DNA from: Effrenium voratum | Lineage: Eukaryota > Sar > Dinophyceae > Suessiales > Symbiodiniaceae | Assembly: GCA_963377175.1 (NCBI GenBank) | Contig: CAUJNA010001213.1 | Coordinates: 1 to 64,000 of the forward strand | Direction: 5' to 3' | DNA length: 64,000 nucleotides | Shown here: in pieces, positions 12,110 to 27,808 of the stretch | Position numbering within the stretch: the stretch's first letter is position 1 | How the letters are laid out: the number at the start of each line of letters is the position of its first letter | Program-made: the position numbers and the translations under genes | The notes under the pieces: generated by a model | What the model was told of the DNA's origin: nothing | Databases searched by the model: none | Seen by the model: only the letters and a program-made list of their open reading frames with translations

Positions 12110-12477
12110 AGCACATGAGGAGCTTTTGTCTTTATCATCAACATCACACTTGAGCCAAAAGCCCCCAGAAGCCACCACTCAGAGTCCATTGGTTTCTGAT
12201 GGTTTCTGGACTCATTTTGGTTGGTTGGTTTGCACCTTCATTTTTGTGCGGTGTCAAAGGGAGACTGCCAATTTTGAGGGTTTTCCCTACTTTGGGACAA
12301 TCCCAAAAACACCAGGGTGAGCTCTGTGGATGGACCAAATCCACTTCGCACCACCTAAGAAACTCTGGAAGGACCCCTGTAAAACAATCAAATGGCTTCC
12401 CATGGTCTCAAAGTGTAGGATTTTGCCCACTCACCCACAGACGGCACCCTTCCATGGTGCAGGGGGTGACGGCCAAG

Positions 12478-12570
12478 GTCCGGCGGGCCACAGCGGTCCC
12501 TGAGACTCGTGGTCTCCGACGGCGAGATGCGGGCCAGCGAGACGCGAGTTTCGCTTGAGGCGACTTTGGG
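12478..12570 (+). CDS. Candidate exon, unknown protein
   Basis: After GCCAAG, the plus frame gives LRLVVSDGEMRASETRVSL and a few more residues with GC-rich third positions. A second frame is also open to a TGA at 12556-12558, so the frame choice is uncertain. The 3' flank is a TTGGTTTAGTGG-type repeat. Confidence 0.3.
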
Positions 12571-13656
12571 GAGGCGAGTTTTAGTGGGTTTTAGGTGGTT
12601 TGGTAGTTGGGTTTTGCTGGGTTTCCTGAGCTTTTTAGGGTGGTCTTAGTTGTTTTAGTGGTAGGTTCCATCAAGCCCAAAAGCTGAACTCTTAGCTTAG
12701 CAGGGGAGAGGACAGCCCAGGCGGGAGTAAGCTTTTTGGTTGACATTTGTTTTGGGCATCCCTGAAGCGAACTACGGAATAAGGCTGACCCACTTGGCAT
12801 GACAGAAAGGATGGTTGTCCACAAGCATGGCTTTTAGAGACCATTTGCTAGACTGCCTTACATCATGTCCAACCGCTGTTGGGTTGGTTCCGTATTGCAA
12901 CTCGGCCATGTGTCGAGATGAAGTGTGGAAAAGTGGTGGGCTCACGTTCTGTGAGAAAAGAATTCGGAATCTGACTTCGTGGCGTCATGGGGATGGGAAA
13001 CTCACCGTATCCTTCCATTTGCTTTTTCCCTTGTTGGTTTTGAAGGGAATCTATCACTACTGGAAATCATTCTATGTGTTTTGGGGCTTAAACAAATGGA
13101 TTTATCACAAGGTGTCTTTCCCACCTTCCAGGTTTGTCGCTGTCCCTCCCAGAGCTTGGCAGCTTTCAATCCATCCCTGGAAGCAGCTTTTGACGTATGG
13201 CTGTGGGTCAAAAACTGGTAAAATTGCTTGCCCTGGTAAATGGAAACATGGACTAAGACCTGCGGTTCCAACTTGTGGTTTAATGTTGACCCACACCCAT
13301 ACATCTTCAAGGGCCCCTTCTGCCCTTGCCATGTTTTTTTGCGTACAATTGAGATCGGAAGTTGGTTGTGCAGGGATGGCGTGCCTGTTTGCCCAGTTGG
13401 GGTACGGTTTTAACACCCTTTTGGTAGCTCCCCTCCTAGTGGATGCTTGTGCTTTGGCCGGAGGCCATTTTGACGTCGAACAACTGGAAGAGCACTTGCT
13501 TGTTTTTTGTATGGTGGGCTCAGGGGTTGTTGTGTAGGTCCTTTGTGGAGGTATGGGAATTGAAGATTTGCAGAAGCTTTCCCCCTTCATAGCTTCTGCT
13601 GGCCAAGGGGGCTTGACTAGTCCTTGGCCCTTGGCCTTTGTCCCCAACTCTCAAAG

Positions 13657-13775
13657 AGCGAGACAGGGACAGAGAGAGTCAAAGCTGCGTCTCCTGGCGA
13701 ACAGAAGCCGCCAGGACTTCGGATCCGAGGAACTTTTGCAGGTCAAGACGGAGTTGGAGGCAGGGCAACCAGAAA
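13657..13775 (+). CDS. Candidate exon, unknown protein
   Basis: The frame reads ESKLRLLANRSRQDFGSEEL, then LQVKTELEAGQ, a charged and probably helical peptide with biased third positions. It may belong with the exon-like stretches at 15715-15797, 16239-16325 and 17405-17477 in one intron-rich plus-strand gene. That linkage is inference. Confidence 0.35.
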
Positions 13776-14034
13776 AAAACAGGGAACTACCTCAAGTGGT
13801 TGGTGGACATGAACCCCCCCCCCACCTCCATGCAATGATGTCTATCCAAAGCGTCCCCGATTGAAATTTGCACACAAACGGGGTTGATTTCCATGGCTTG
13901 CAGATGCTTGCCGCTGGCGTTGGCTGTTGGCAATTCACCTGGCCATTTCCAGCAGCAAGCCGAGCTCCGAAGGCCCATAGTTGCTTTTTGTGTGTTCTTT
14001 GGTTGGAAATTCCAACTACTTCTCCTCGAAACTC

Positions 14035-14250
14035 TCCACCCCTCCACCCCTCCACCCCTCCACCCCTCCACCCCTCCACCCCTCCACCCCTCCACCCCTC
14101 CACCCCTCCACCCCTCCACCCCTCCACCCCTCCACCCCTCCACCCCTCCACCCCTCCACCCCTCCACCCCTCCACCCCTCCACCCCTCCACCCCTCCACC
14201 CCTCCACCCCTCCACCCCTCCACCCCTGCACCCCTCCACCCCTCCACCCC
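14035..14250 (+). repeat. 8-bp microsatellite (CCACCCCT)n, about 27 copies
   Basis: Nearly perfect tandem copies of CCACCCCT run for about 216 nt and end in a poly-C run to about 14267. Because 8 is not a multiple of 3, all frames cycle through the same 24-nt period and stay open on both strands, producing several long but meaningless ORFs. One base change, giving CTGCACCCC, lies near 14228. Confidence 0.95.
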
Positions 14251-15001
14251 CCCCCCCCCCCCCCCCAAGTGCCGCCTGTTTGCGTCCAAAGCAGCTCAGG
14301 ACATCCCAGCCCCGGTTACGCCCGAAAACTGGTCTTCCCAGGCGCGCTCGCGCCTTGCCTGGCCCTGCCAGACTCAGAGTCTCACTTCCCTTCCATTTGG
14401 TGAAGAGTATTGTTTTTCCCCTGTTGGAATTGAAACCCCTCCGTGACCACCACTCCACCGGGCTCCAAACCACCAATTAGAGCTTCCATTTGCTGAAATG
14501 AGTATGTCATATTTCCCCCTGTCGGTTTTAAAGGGACTCAATTTCACTACTGGATATATGTTCTCATTTTTTCCAGGGGGCGGAAGCAAATGGAGGTTCC
14601 TGAGTTCCTGGAGCTTTAATCACTTTCGGGGGCTGGACCAGTTTTGTGGTAAACAAGAAGCTTGGACTTTGTTTGACCAATCCACTCAGGAAGTGAGGAA
14701 TACATGTTGTAAGTGTTTGCCTTTTTTGGGTTTCCATCATGTTTACCTTTCAGCCAGCAAACAGTTTTGAACTTGTTGCAGGGGGTCTGAAGTCGTCAAG
14801 TCACATTTAATACATGTCTCACGTTTCAGGAAGATGGGGCGCTTAAAAGGGTTATGCGGTTCCAGCTTGCACAAGGACAATCTTGTGCGTGGCTTCCTGA
14901 AGAAACCCATTTAATTGTTAGCGCCCATGCACGTGTGTTTTTTTCAGGGTACCCTTGTCAGGTGGGTTTACAGGGAAACCGACGGGAAAAGCGGTTGTAA
15001 T

Positions 15002-15128
15002 GTTCACCCCCTATTAGTCAACCCCAGTTTATTCATGTGGGGGGGTTCCCCTCCAAGAGTGATGATTCCCAACTAAGCCCAGAAATGAACACCCCCCATT
15101 TCATGAACTGGGCTTGATTGATAGCGGG
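15002..15128. mobile_element. Palindromic repeat 'CACCCCCTATTAGTCAACCCC'
   Basis: The left end TTAGTCAACCCCAGTTTATT and right end GAACTGGGCTTGATTGATAG are inverted relative to each other. The middle carries GATTCCCAACTAAGCCCAGAA. Related copies are near 15430-15545, 34198-34324, 39955-40080 and 55412-55555. Non-coding foldback element. Confidence 0.5.
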
Positions 15129-15714
15129 TCAACAGAAACAGGGGAAGCCTCAACTCCAAAAAGCAGCAGGAGCCACCCATGTTTTTTTTAGGTCCCCCAG
15201 TATTGCCCTTTTACCGATTCTTTTTTGGGGGAGGGCACGCCCCTACTAAAATACACTGCAGAAAAAAAATTGGGCACCAACTTATTCTAACCTCACTGGA
15301 GGGCCTGGTTTTTGAGTGTGGCCTTTGCAAGGCAGCCTCTTCGAGAGTCGGTCCCATGCCGGGTCTCATTCTGGTGGCCGCTCCTCCGTTTTTCCTTTTT
15401 TCAGGTAGGCTTAAAGGGAAACCAAGAGGAAGTGGCCCCCTATGAATCAACCCATTACACCACCACACCCAGGGACACTACACCCATCAAACACACAAAA
15501 CCCAGAAATGGACACCCCCCTATTCATAAACTGGGGTTGATAAATAGCTTGCCTGCTGTTGGGTTGGCTCTTTAGGCAATCAGGGGGTTTTCCACCAAAG
15601 CCCCAACAAGTTCAACTGTTTGCAGGAGGGTCAACAGCAACCAAGATAGGGGGTCAGCATGATTTCAGGCCATGCTGGGGGGTGCCAAGTGAGATGCGTT
15701 CAAATTGGGCTTCA

Positions 15715-15797
15715 GGAAGTCCCCCAGCCGCAGACGCCCGAGACGCCCTACCCCGACGTCAAGGTGCCAAAACGTCTGGACGAGAATCGTCGACATC
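15715..15797 (+). CDS. Candidate exon, proline-rich peptide
   Basis: After the acceptor GCTTCAG the frame reads EVPQPQTPETPYPDVKVPKR followed by LDENRRHREL. Third positions are almost all G or C in the first 20 codons. A neighbouring frame is open to a TGA but has weaker bias. Its acidic, proline-rich character resembles the exon at 16239, so both could belong to one protein. Family unknown. Confidence 0.4.
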
Positions 15798-16238
15798 GTG
15801 AACTTACTTGCCCAAAGCCGACCTTTTGACCTTTTGATTTCCCCCCCTCTAAACGTGCTGTTTTTTCTAGTCATGGCAGCCCAAAAATGTGAACCTTGTA
15901 TTCCTGGGCCAAGTTGAGGAAAAGGAGCACATCGAGGGGCTCAGCTTGGCTCTCCCAAAAGTTCCCCCTCATTTGCTCCTAAAATGTTCAGCTACCAATC
16001 AGCCTTAAGGGCTTGGCATTTTCCGGGACGCCCAACTTCGGGGGGGGGCGGCGGGGTGGGCGGGGGATTCTGGCGAAGATCACTCTGGGATCACGGGTTC
16101 CCAATTGCATAGGGAGGCTTGATGCCAGGCCCCAAAACGGGTGCTTTGCATTTGGTTTCCCTTTGCCAGAGCACCAACAATACCAGCCTCCTGGCAATCC
16201 CAGTCTGCGCAAGCCCTTTCCCATGCTCGCAGAAGCCT

Positions 16239-16325
16239 AGGAGGAGCCTACCGAGACGGTCAAGACGGAGCCAGAGGCGGAAGTCCGAAAGTCCACCAAA
16301 AACACGGCAAGCCTTCGCCTTCTGC
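16239..16325 (+). CDS. Candidate exon, charged linker-like peptide
   Basis: After CCTAG the frame gives EEPTETVKTEPEAEVRKSTK and NTASLRLL. The in-frame TAG that forms the acceptor marks the 5' limit. A GC donor is possible at AACACG|GCAAGC near 16301. Composition suggests a disordered linker. Family unknown. Confidence 0.4.
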
Positions 16326-17404
16326 CTGCAGTTGCTAGGTGCCTTTCATCTGCAGATTGTATTCCCTTTCAACCCTTCACGTGTTGACAAGCTTCCTTTG
16401 CAGAACTGCATGGACATAGGGCACTCGGTTTTTCAGTAGTGCCAACTTTTACCGTTTGTTTTTTTGGGGGAGGGTTCCCCGACTAAAATAGACAGAGAAA
16501 AGTTGGTACCCTTATTCTAGCCTCTTCACTGGAGGACCTAGATTATGTTGTTCCTGAAGCTTCGGATGATGCAGGGCTGGTCTTTCGGGCTTTCGGGAGT
16601 GGTGTGCAGATCGCCCGGACAAGGCAAAAAATGGAGCAGGAGGGGGTGACCCAGATGTTCCCTTTGTGCTTGGAAGAGGGTTTGAACCCATGGCTTTTGT
16701 AGAGAATGGGACAAAAGCGCGGAACCCCACCAAACCAGAAATCCAAACTGCCAATTGAAGGGAACTTCCTTAGACTGGGGCTAGGAACCACCTGGCTGTG
16801 GTTGACTCAACCACATGGAGGGACGCTGACATAAGATCGAATCGGGGGCCAAACCCCGCCCCCTCCGCTCGCACAGGCTGGCGGCTTCCCATTCCAGGCA
16901 GGAAACTCCCGGCGTCCAGCGTGGCGGGTTCCATGGTCCACGAAAGATCAACCAGCACCCGGGTCCCAACCACCACTTTTTGGGCAGTTGGGATTGCTGA
17001 CATGGGACACAGCAGTGGTTGGGGAGGGGGAAAAGGTGGTGCTGGAAATGATGTATTCTTGTTTGCTTGCTTGCTTTGTTTTGAGGGGGTTGGGGTGGGG
17101 TGGGGGGGAGCAAACATAGTACGGATTTGAAGTCTAATAGGGAACCGCCTCAAAAGTGCTTGGTGTGTATATATATATATATATGGCCTCATATATATAT
17201 ATATGCATGAATATATATGGCCTCATATATGTGTATGAATCGCCGAATCGCCGAATTGACGTCCACCAAGTGGTCTGCTAAAATTCACGGCCATGCCTCC
17301 ATTTGCTTCAGAAATATGTTTAGTTTCCCCTGTTGGTGTTCAAGGAAATTTATCGCTACTGGCGACTTGAGCAAATGGAGGCACGGTTTTCCGACTGCAA
17401 TACA

Positions 17405-17477
17405 ATTTGTTGCACGTGAGGCCGACGGCGTGCGCAAGGCAGCTCGGCGACTGCTAAAGCAGGCGCGCGTTGACTGA
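17405..17477 (+). CDS. Candidate terminal exon (basic C-terminus)
   Basis: The frame encodes READGVRKAARRLLKQARVD and then TGA at 17475-17477. Third positions are strongly G or C and the peptide is a basic helix. The acceptor is probably CGTGAG just before GCCGAC. This would close an upstream plus-strand gene. Similar basic, AARRL-containing ends occur at 57482-57538 and 61572-61670, but the similarity is short. Confidence 0.45.
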
Positions 17478-17916
17478 GTGAGTGGCTCGAGTGAGTTGAG
17501 CATACCGATCGACTGGCTTCGGTTTCCCTTGGCATTTCCAAAGAAATGGGTCTGGCTCAAAATAAAAAAAAGCAGGGGTTACGCAGGTTTTGGTCCATGT
17601 TTCCACTTACCAGGGTTCCATTTTGATGTCGGTTTGTTTGAGCCACAGCCAAATGGGTATCCTCACAAAAGCCGGCAATCATCCCAACCCAAGTTCACTT
17701 CTGGTCTGTTCCAAGCATGATTCTTCATCAAATCCTTTGGCCACTTAAGGATTTTGCCAACCACTGCCTTTTAAGGCCCGTCCTTGCTTTTGTTGCCTTG
17801 ACATGGGAACAAGCAGTTGTGGGAGGGGGGGGGTGCTGGAAAAGGTTAACCTTTCAGAACCTTGACTAAACAAAGACCAAAACAAGAAACGGTCAATAGA
17901 AGTTTCAAGCGTTCAG

Positions 17917-17976
17917 TCTAGAGATGACCTGCGCGCCCGGATTTGCATGCGAGCCTCGATCCAGATTCCGCGCTGA
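17917..17976 (+). CDS. Candidate terminal exon, 19 codons plus stop
   Basis: After GTTCAG (17911-17916) the frame reads SRDDLRARICMRASIQIPR and then TGA. Most third positions are G or C. A minus-strand frame through the same DNA is also open but has no bias. It is very short, so this is tentative. Confidence 0.3.
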   Translation, partial: SRDDLRARICMRASIQIPR

Positions 17977-18264
17977 GGTCGGATTCTAGCGTCGTGTTGT
18001 TTCTTTCTTTGGGGGGGTGGCCTATGTTTTAAGGGTGCCCGGTTTAGAGCGTTGGTTTGAAAGGGGCCCCATTCGGACAACCAATCATAGGGGGTCAAAT
18101 GCATACACAAGCCTATAATTTGGGGTTGCAGTTTTTGATTAGGTCAATCGGTCAACTTGACCACTTGACAAAATGTGGATGGACGAAATCCTGCACCACT
18201 TGGAAATCATGGTAACTTATTGTTGGTTGGTATTTACAGGGAATTGCAATTCCAGGGATTATTA

Positions 18265-18490
18265 GGTTGTGCAAAATGTTCGTCCATTATCATCGCAACG
18301 CTTGGGGCAACTGCTCCACGAATTCACGCGGGACCCAGACCGAGGTCCCCCAAGACTCCGAGGGCATGTTGCTTTTCTTGGCAGCTTGTCCCGTAGTTTG
18401 TCCCCGCAGACTCGGCTTTTAGCAATCACCTTCAATCTTGCGAGCATCGCGACCTGGATCATGACGAAGCGCGACTTGACCAAACTTTTG
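18265..18490 (+). CDS. Candidate exon, unknown protein
   Basis: The open frame includes QRLGQLLHEFTRDPDRG, then GHVAFLGSLSRSLSPQTRLL and IATWIMTKRDLTKLL. The first half has good codon bias and the second half is less biased. It starts within the remains of a GGATGGACGAAATCC-type repeat (18174-18245). Boundaries are unknown and so is the function. Confidence 0.3.
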
Positions 18491-19029
18491 GGGAGTGAGG
18501 GCCATGTGGTTGTTACAGGATCTATTTGGGCCTCACTTTAACCAGATCCAGATTATCCCAGGCATCCTGCTTAACCCTTCCCGACCCAAGCGGCTGGTTC
18601 GAAATCAGTTCGGAGAATACGGGTTTGTTTGGTTTTGAGGGCACGTTTTGGGTGGTGCCAAACGGGAAACCAAAGGGAAGCCATCATTTTCGGCCCCCCC
18701 CCCCGGCTCGGAAATCAATTTCCCACCACCTAAGAAACCCAACGGAATGATGGTTGTAAATGCCATACCGACAATGGTTTCAACCATGGTTTCCAAGTGG
18801 TGCGAAATGGATTTCGTCCATCCACAATAGGGAAGCGTGCCCCAAGGTCGATAGAGATCCCCGCCCCCCCTCAAATGTGGAATTGGGAGAGGGGGAGGGG
18901 GGGGGGGGTGACCCCTTTCCATCTATACGGAGTACTAGATACATGGAATTGGGGACCCCCCCCCTCCACCCTTGTGGTAGGGTGCACGGACAGGCTCGGA
19001 GTTTGCGTCGGATCCGAAATTTTGCCGAG

Positions 19030-19150
19030 CAGGGTTGTGGGATCACTCGGGGTTTATCCAACCACTTCTGTGATACCTTTTGGAATCTCCCCTTGAAAAG
19101 TGGGGGGGGGGGGGTTAGTCTTTGGGGTTAGGCTTTGGGGTTAGGCCCTT
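19030..19150 (+). repeat. Dispersed repeat 'GGGGTTTATCCAACCACTTCTG'
   Basis: GGTTTATCCAACCACTTCTG, GTGATAC and GGGGGTTAGTCTTTGGG recur in the same order at 52512-52600. Two copies seen, both on the plus strand. Confidence 0.5.
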
Positions 19151-19211
19151 TCTGTTGTACAGATTCGTGTACTCCATTTCAACCACAGCCCTGCCGAGGA
19201 TTCCATTTCCC

Positions 19212-19855
19212 CCCGCGACCCACCCCCCCAACCCACCCCCCAACCCACTCAACCCACCCCCTCAACCAACCCCCCCCCCCCCCCCAACCAACCCGCCCCC
19301 CCAACCCAACCCCCCCAACCCAACCCCCTCAACCCACCACCCCCTCAACCAACCCAACCCCCCAAACCCACCACCTCCTCAACCAACCCAACCCCCCAAC
19401 CCAACCCCTCCAACCCGCCCCCCCAACCCAACCCCCCCAACCCAACCCCCCCAACCCACCACCCCCTCAACCAACGCAACCCCCCCAACCCCAACCCAAC
19501 CAACCCACCCCCCCCCAACCCACACACCCAACCCAACCCCCCCAACCCACCACCCCCTCAACCAACCCAACCCCCCAACCCAACCCCTCCAACCCCTCCA
19601 ACCCGCCCCCCCAACCCAACCCCCTCAACCTACCACCCCCTCAACCAACCCCCCCAACCCAACCCCTCCAACCCGCCCCCCCCACCACCCCCTCAACCAA
19701 CCCAACCCCCCAACCCAACCCCTCCAACCCGCCCTAACCCAACCCCCCCAACCCACCACCCCCTCAACCAACCCAACCCCCCAACCCAACCCCTCCAACT
19801 CGCCCCCCCAACCCAACCCACCCCCCCAACCCACCACCCCCTCAACCAACCCAAC
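19212..19855 (+). repeat. C-rich minisatellite (CCCAACCCACCACCCCCTCAA type), first array
   Basis: About 640 nt made almost only of C and A with rare T and G. It is built from variants of CAACCCACCACCCCCTCAAC, CAACCCAACCCC and CTCCAACCCGCCC. The same unit appears in inverted orientation at 21420-21655 and 21810-21957, and again C-rich at 22100-22475. Long proline, asparagine, threonine ORFs through it are artefacts. Confidence 0.9.
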
Positions 19856-19859
19856 CAGC

Positions 19860-20904
19860 TTTAAGCGCAGCAGGGGGGCTCAGTCCTCACGAGGGCAACA
19901 TCCCAGTCAGCTCAGGAGCAGCCGTCACAGTGTCAACCGCATCCAGCACAACACTTGCTGAGACCACGAAAGAGAAGCCATCCGTTTTCGGTAACCCTTG
20001 CCAGCTTCAGGGGGGCGATGAACGCCCTCCGTTTACCGTGGGCAACAAACGTGCTCGCAAGCGCCTATCGCGTGATGCTGTTAACCCGATGTTTGAATTT
20101 GCTTGTTCACCTAATTCCTCAATGGGTAATGTGTTCAAGGATCTCAACATCCCACATGGCCGATTAGCAAAAGAGTACATTGACTTAGAGTCAGCCGTTG
20201 CGGATGAGCAGCTCGCGTATCAACTCTCGCAGTGCGTCCGACCTAATTTGTGGGCATCCGTCTCAGGATCACCTTGGCAGAGGCTGAACTTCCACAGGCT
20301 AGGTAAGCCGTTCAAGAGAAAGTTAGGGGAAAAAGTCAAGCAATCCAAAGTGATGTTTTCAAAGTTTGCATTGCACGCCGAGCATGTTTTAACGGCTGGT
20401 GGATCAGTCACTTTCGAGTGGCCGCATGACTGCGAAGGTTGGCAGAGGCCAGATGTTGCCGAGTTTTTCGAGCGCCACAAGGATGTGTTCCATGGTATTT
20501 CGTTTCATGGCTGTGCTGTTGGTTTGACGGATGAAAATGGTTCACCCATCAAGAAGCCTTGGCACATCAAAACTACATCAAAGGCCCTTGCCGAAGCATT
20601 CGCTGATCGCCAGTGTCCGCACTCAAAGTCCGAAACACATACTCCAGGGAGCCGAACATCCCGCACTGCTTTCTACTCTGAGCAAATGTGTGGTTTGATC
20701 GCCAAAGCGTTGTATCCCAAAGTGTGTAGGACTCCGGTTCAAGCAATGCCTGTTGTTCCTGTCACTCAGCAGACGGAGCATCGTGTTAAGGAGCAATCCC
20801 TAAGGCGCGAATCTCCTTTTTCCGGAGCAGATGACTTGGCTTATCCGATAGCCCCCATAGCCCAGCTGATGGAAGCGCCTTGCCCGCGCCGAGGTTTTAC
20901 GTGA
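19860..20904 (+). CDS. Retroelement-like ORF (Copia-type, N-terminal part)
   Basis: The frame is open from inside the C-rich array to a stop at 20902-20904, so the true start is unknown. From about 19950 it encodes roughly 315 residues of complex sequence. The middle contains VTFEWPHDCEGW, HGCAVGL, GSPIKKPWHIKTTS and a Cys/His cluster CPHSKSETHTPGSRT followed by FYSEQMCGLIAKALYPK. From memory, this order (FEWP.....W, GC..G, KKPW, C..H..H..G) is typical of a domain in dinoflagellate Copia-like polyproteins upstream of the reverse transcriptase. That recall is unverified. No integrase or reverse transcriptase domain is visible afterwards, so this is a truncated or solo fragment. Third positions are less GC-biased than in the protease exons, suggesting a different origin. 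An independent host gene carrying this domain is possible. Confidence 0.45.
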
Positions 20905-21035
20905 AGGACGAGAGCCCTGCGAGCTGAGAGCTGGTTTTGCCGATTTTGCAGATTTAACGAAATCGGCGGATTTTGTGAGGTCTTAGTCTTGGGGTCACCC
21001 ATGCGAAGGATTCGGCCTGCGAATGCTTCGGCCCT

Positions 21036-21420
21036 GTGGAAGACCCGGGTTCCGATATGGAGACATCCACCACCAAGAGGTCCCAGAGCAAACCGGAACA
21101 TGCAAGAGGCCCTGGGCGCCAGGCCAAACAGGCCAGGAAATCCCTGGTGCACAAAGGGATCATGACAAAGGAAGCAGACAGCCTTTCGGTCGAGGTCATG
21201 GACATGGTGAAGAAGTACCGGAAGGGGAACTCGGAGGTCCTGCTCCAGCAGCTTGAGGAGAACCAGAAGGAAGATCTCTTGGCCAAGCTCTTCACTGAGC
21301 ACATGGAGACACCCGAGATGAAGGTGCCGGAGATCACCGAGGAGCAGGTCCAGCAGCCACCCTGGAGAAGTGCCCTTTTTGTAAGAAGGTCTTGGACGAG
21401 GTGCACTTGAAGTCAACCAA
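21036..21420 (+). pseudogene. Disrupted ORF, possibly downstream part of the same element
   Basis: The frame encodes EVMDMVKKYRKGNSEVLLQQ, then LEENQKEDLLAKLFTEHMET with strongly GC-biased codons. Near 21360 the bias moves to another frame that reads LEKCPFCKKVLDEVHLK, which contains a C..C pair and looks like the true continuation. That implies a frameshift or a missed splice. The G-rich array begins straight after, at about 21420. No family is recognised. It could be an exon of a host gene captured between the arrays rather than part of the retroelement. Confidence 0.35.
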
Positions 21421-21655
21421 CCCACCCAACCCACCACCCCCAACCCACGGTGGGCTGGGGGGCTTGGAGGGGTTGGGTTGGGGGTTGGGTTGGTTGAGGG
21501 GGTGGTGGGTTGGGGGGGTTGGGTTGGGTGTGTGGGTTGGGGGGGGGGGGGGTGGGTTGGTTGGGTTGGGGTTGGGGGGGTTGCGTTGGTTGAGGGGGTG
21601 GTGGGTTGCAGGGGTTGGGTTGGGGGGTTGGGTTGGTTGAGGGGGTGGGCGGGTT
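21420..21655 (+). repeat. G-rich array, inverted relative to the first C-rich array
   Basis: Units such as GGGTTGGTTGAGGGGGTGGT and GGGTTGGGGGGGTTGGG are the reverse complement of the 19212-19855 unit. With that array it brackets the ORF pair at 19.9-21.4 kb like a pair of inverted terminal repeats. Confidence 0.85.
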
Positions 21656-21809
21656 TAAAGGATGCCCTCAACGGAAGGCCGCGGGTCATTTTACAATCAA
21701 CCTCCAAAAGTTACCTCTCGCTTTTAGCAGGTTCTCAAACTTCACCGCCGTTTCCTGTGTCAGTTTCAAGGACACACACGAACAGAACAGGCACCTCTCA
21801 TGTTGCCCT

Positions 21810-22475
21810 GGTGGGTTGGGGGGGGTGGTTGGAGGGGTTGGGGGGGGCGTTGGGTTGGTTGAGGGGGGGGGTTGGGTTGGGTTGGGCGAGGTGGTGGGTT
21901 GGGTTGGGGGGGTGGGTTGGGGGTGGGTTGAGGGTTGGGGGTGGGTTGGGGGGGCCAAGCCCAACCAGCCCAACAGCCAACCCAACAGCCCAACGCAGCC
22001 CAGAGCCAACACCCCAACAAGCCAACAGAAAGCAGAAAGCCAAGCCCAAATTAACAGAGCGCAGCCCAACAGCGCATCAACAGCCCCGCAGCCCAACAGC
22101 CCATCAGTCCCCTCCCCCCAACCCACCACCCCCTCAACCACCCAACCCAACCCCTCCAACCCGCCCCAACCCAACCCCCCCAACCCACCACCCCCTCAAC
22201 ACCCCCAACCCAACCCAACCCCAACCCAAACCCCCCCAACCCACCACCCCCTCAACACCCCCAACCCAACCCCTCCAACCCAACCCCAACCCAACCCCCC
22301 CACCCACCACCCCAACCCCCCCAACCCACCACCTCAACCGACCTCAACCAACCCAACCCCCCAACCCAGCCACACCACCACCCCCTCCACCAACCCCACC
22401 CCGCCCCCAACCCCCCAACCCAACCTCCAACCCGCCCCAACCCACCACCCTTAACCCACCACCCCCAACCCACCC
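21810..22475. repeat. Back-to-back G-rich then C-rich arrays
   Basis: From 21810 to about 21957 the plus strand is G-rich (GGGTTGGGTTGGG units). It then changes abruptly to C/A-rich: an AAGCCCAAC/CAGCCCAAC segment to about 22115, then CAACCCACCACCCCCTCAAC units to 22475. The switch point is a potential cruciform. The array ends about 30 nt before PCP1 exon A. Confidence 0.85.
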
Positions 22476-22505
22476 CCAAAATCCGTCGGGATCGGATCCT
22501 CCGAG

Positions 22506-27402
<4,897 letters not shown>

Positions 27403-27514
27403 TTTGACCACTGCTATTGGGTGTATCTTTAGACTAACTTTTTAGGGAAATCAGGGGGTTTTCCATTAAACCCACAAAAAGTTCAACTTTTTGCAGAGGG
27501 GTCAACAGCAACCA
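27403..27514 (+). repeat. TTGACTGCTATTGGG-family repeat just after the PCP1 stop
   Basis: It starts TTTGACCACTGCTATTGGG immediately after the stop codon and ends TTTTTGCAGAGGGGTCAACA GCAACCA. Other full copies are 28216-28331, 36490-36606 and 41951-42060, with a partial one near 9176-9260. All are plus-strand and have an intron-like pyrimidine tract and GCAG|RGGG near the end. Confidence 0.65.
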
Positions 27515-27741
27515 GGCGATGGGGCCGTTTTTTTCCCAAACAATTCCAAGGACCCTGTTTAGCACGCACACCAATTTGCCCTTCCACTCACGCAGCCGTG
27601 GAACCTGGGCGGGGTTCATGTTGACAGGAGGGTGCCCTTTAAAGGAACAATGGGGCCAGGACCAGGATCCTCGAGAGAACTGCAATCTTACTGAAATGCA
27701 TGCCCTCGCCCAGACATCTCTCCTTTGCGCGTTGCATCCAA

Positions 27742-27808
<67 letters not shown>
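27742..27808 (+). repeat. (GGCT)n microsatellite, about 17 copies
   Basis: An uninterrupted CTGG/GGCT tract lies between PCP1 and PCP2. It follows an ATG-started open frame at 27697 reading MHALAQTSLLCALH, which could be a signal-peptide exon for PCP2, though nothing else supports that. Confidence 0.95.

Larger units (their letters stand above)
1..19200. other. Gene-poor repeat-rich region with scattered exon-like stretches
   Basis: No complete gene could be assembled here. The stretch is mostly intron-like or intergenic DNA at about 50% GC, packed with dispersed short repeats listed separately. Isolated GC3-rich plus-strand segments of 50-150 nt, many preceded by an AG acceptor, are listed as candidate exons. 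Long AT dinucleotide runs lie near 470-500, 973-1016, 7518-7542, 9561-9632 and 17166-17230. Homopolymer T runs lie near 690, 3966 and 9030. Confidence 0.6.

Noticed and set aside
12149..12160. CTTGAGCCAAAA, resembling the reverse complement of part of the dinoflagellate spliced leader
   Set aside because: Only 12 nt match and the next bases diverge, so it is not evidence of a spliced-leader gene or relic.
12815..13537. 240-codon plus-strand ORF
   Set aside because: It crosses two dispersed repeats (near 13015 and 13195-13275) and has no GC3 bias. The last 60 codons look protein-like but lack clear splice sites.
13787..14480. Several 140-230-codon ORFs on both strands
   Set aside because: All are driven by the CCACCCCT microsatellite, whose 24-nt period keeps every frame open.
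19122..19961. 280-codon ORF of Pro, Asn and Thr
   Set aside because: It is a translation of the CAACCC array and continues only briefly in non-repeat sequence before a stop.
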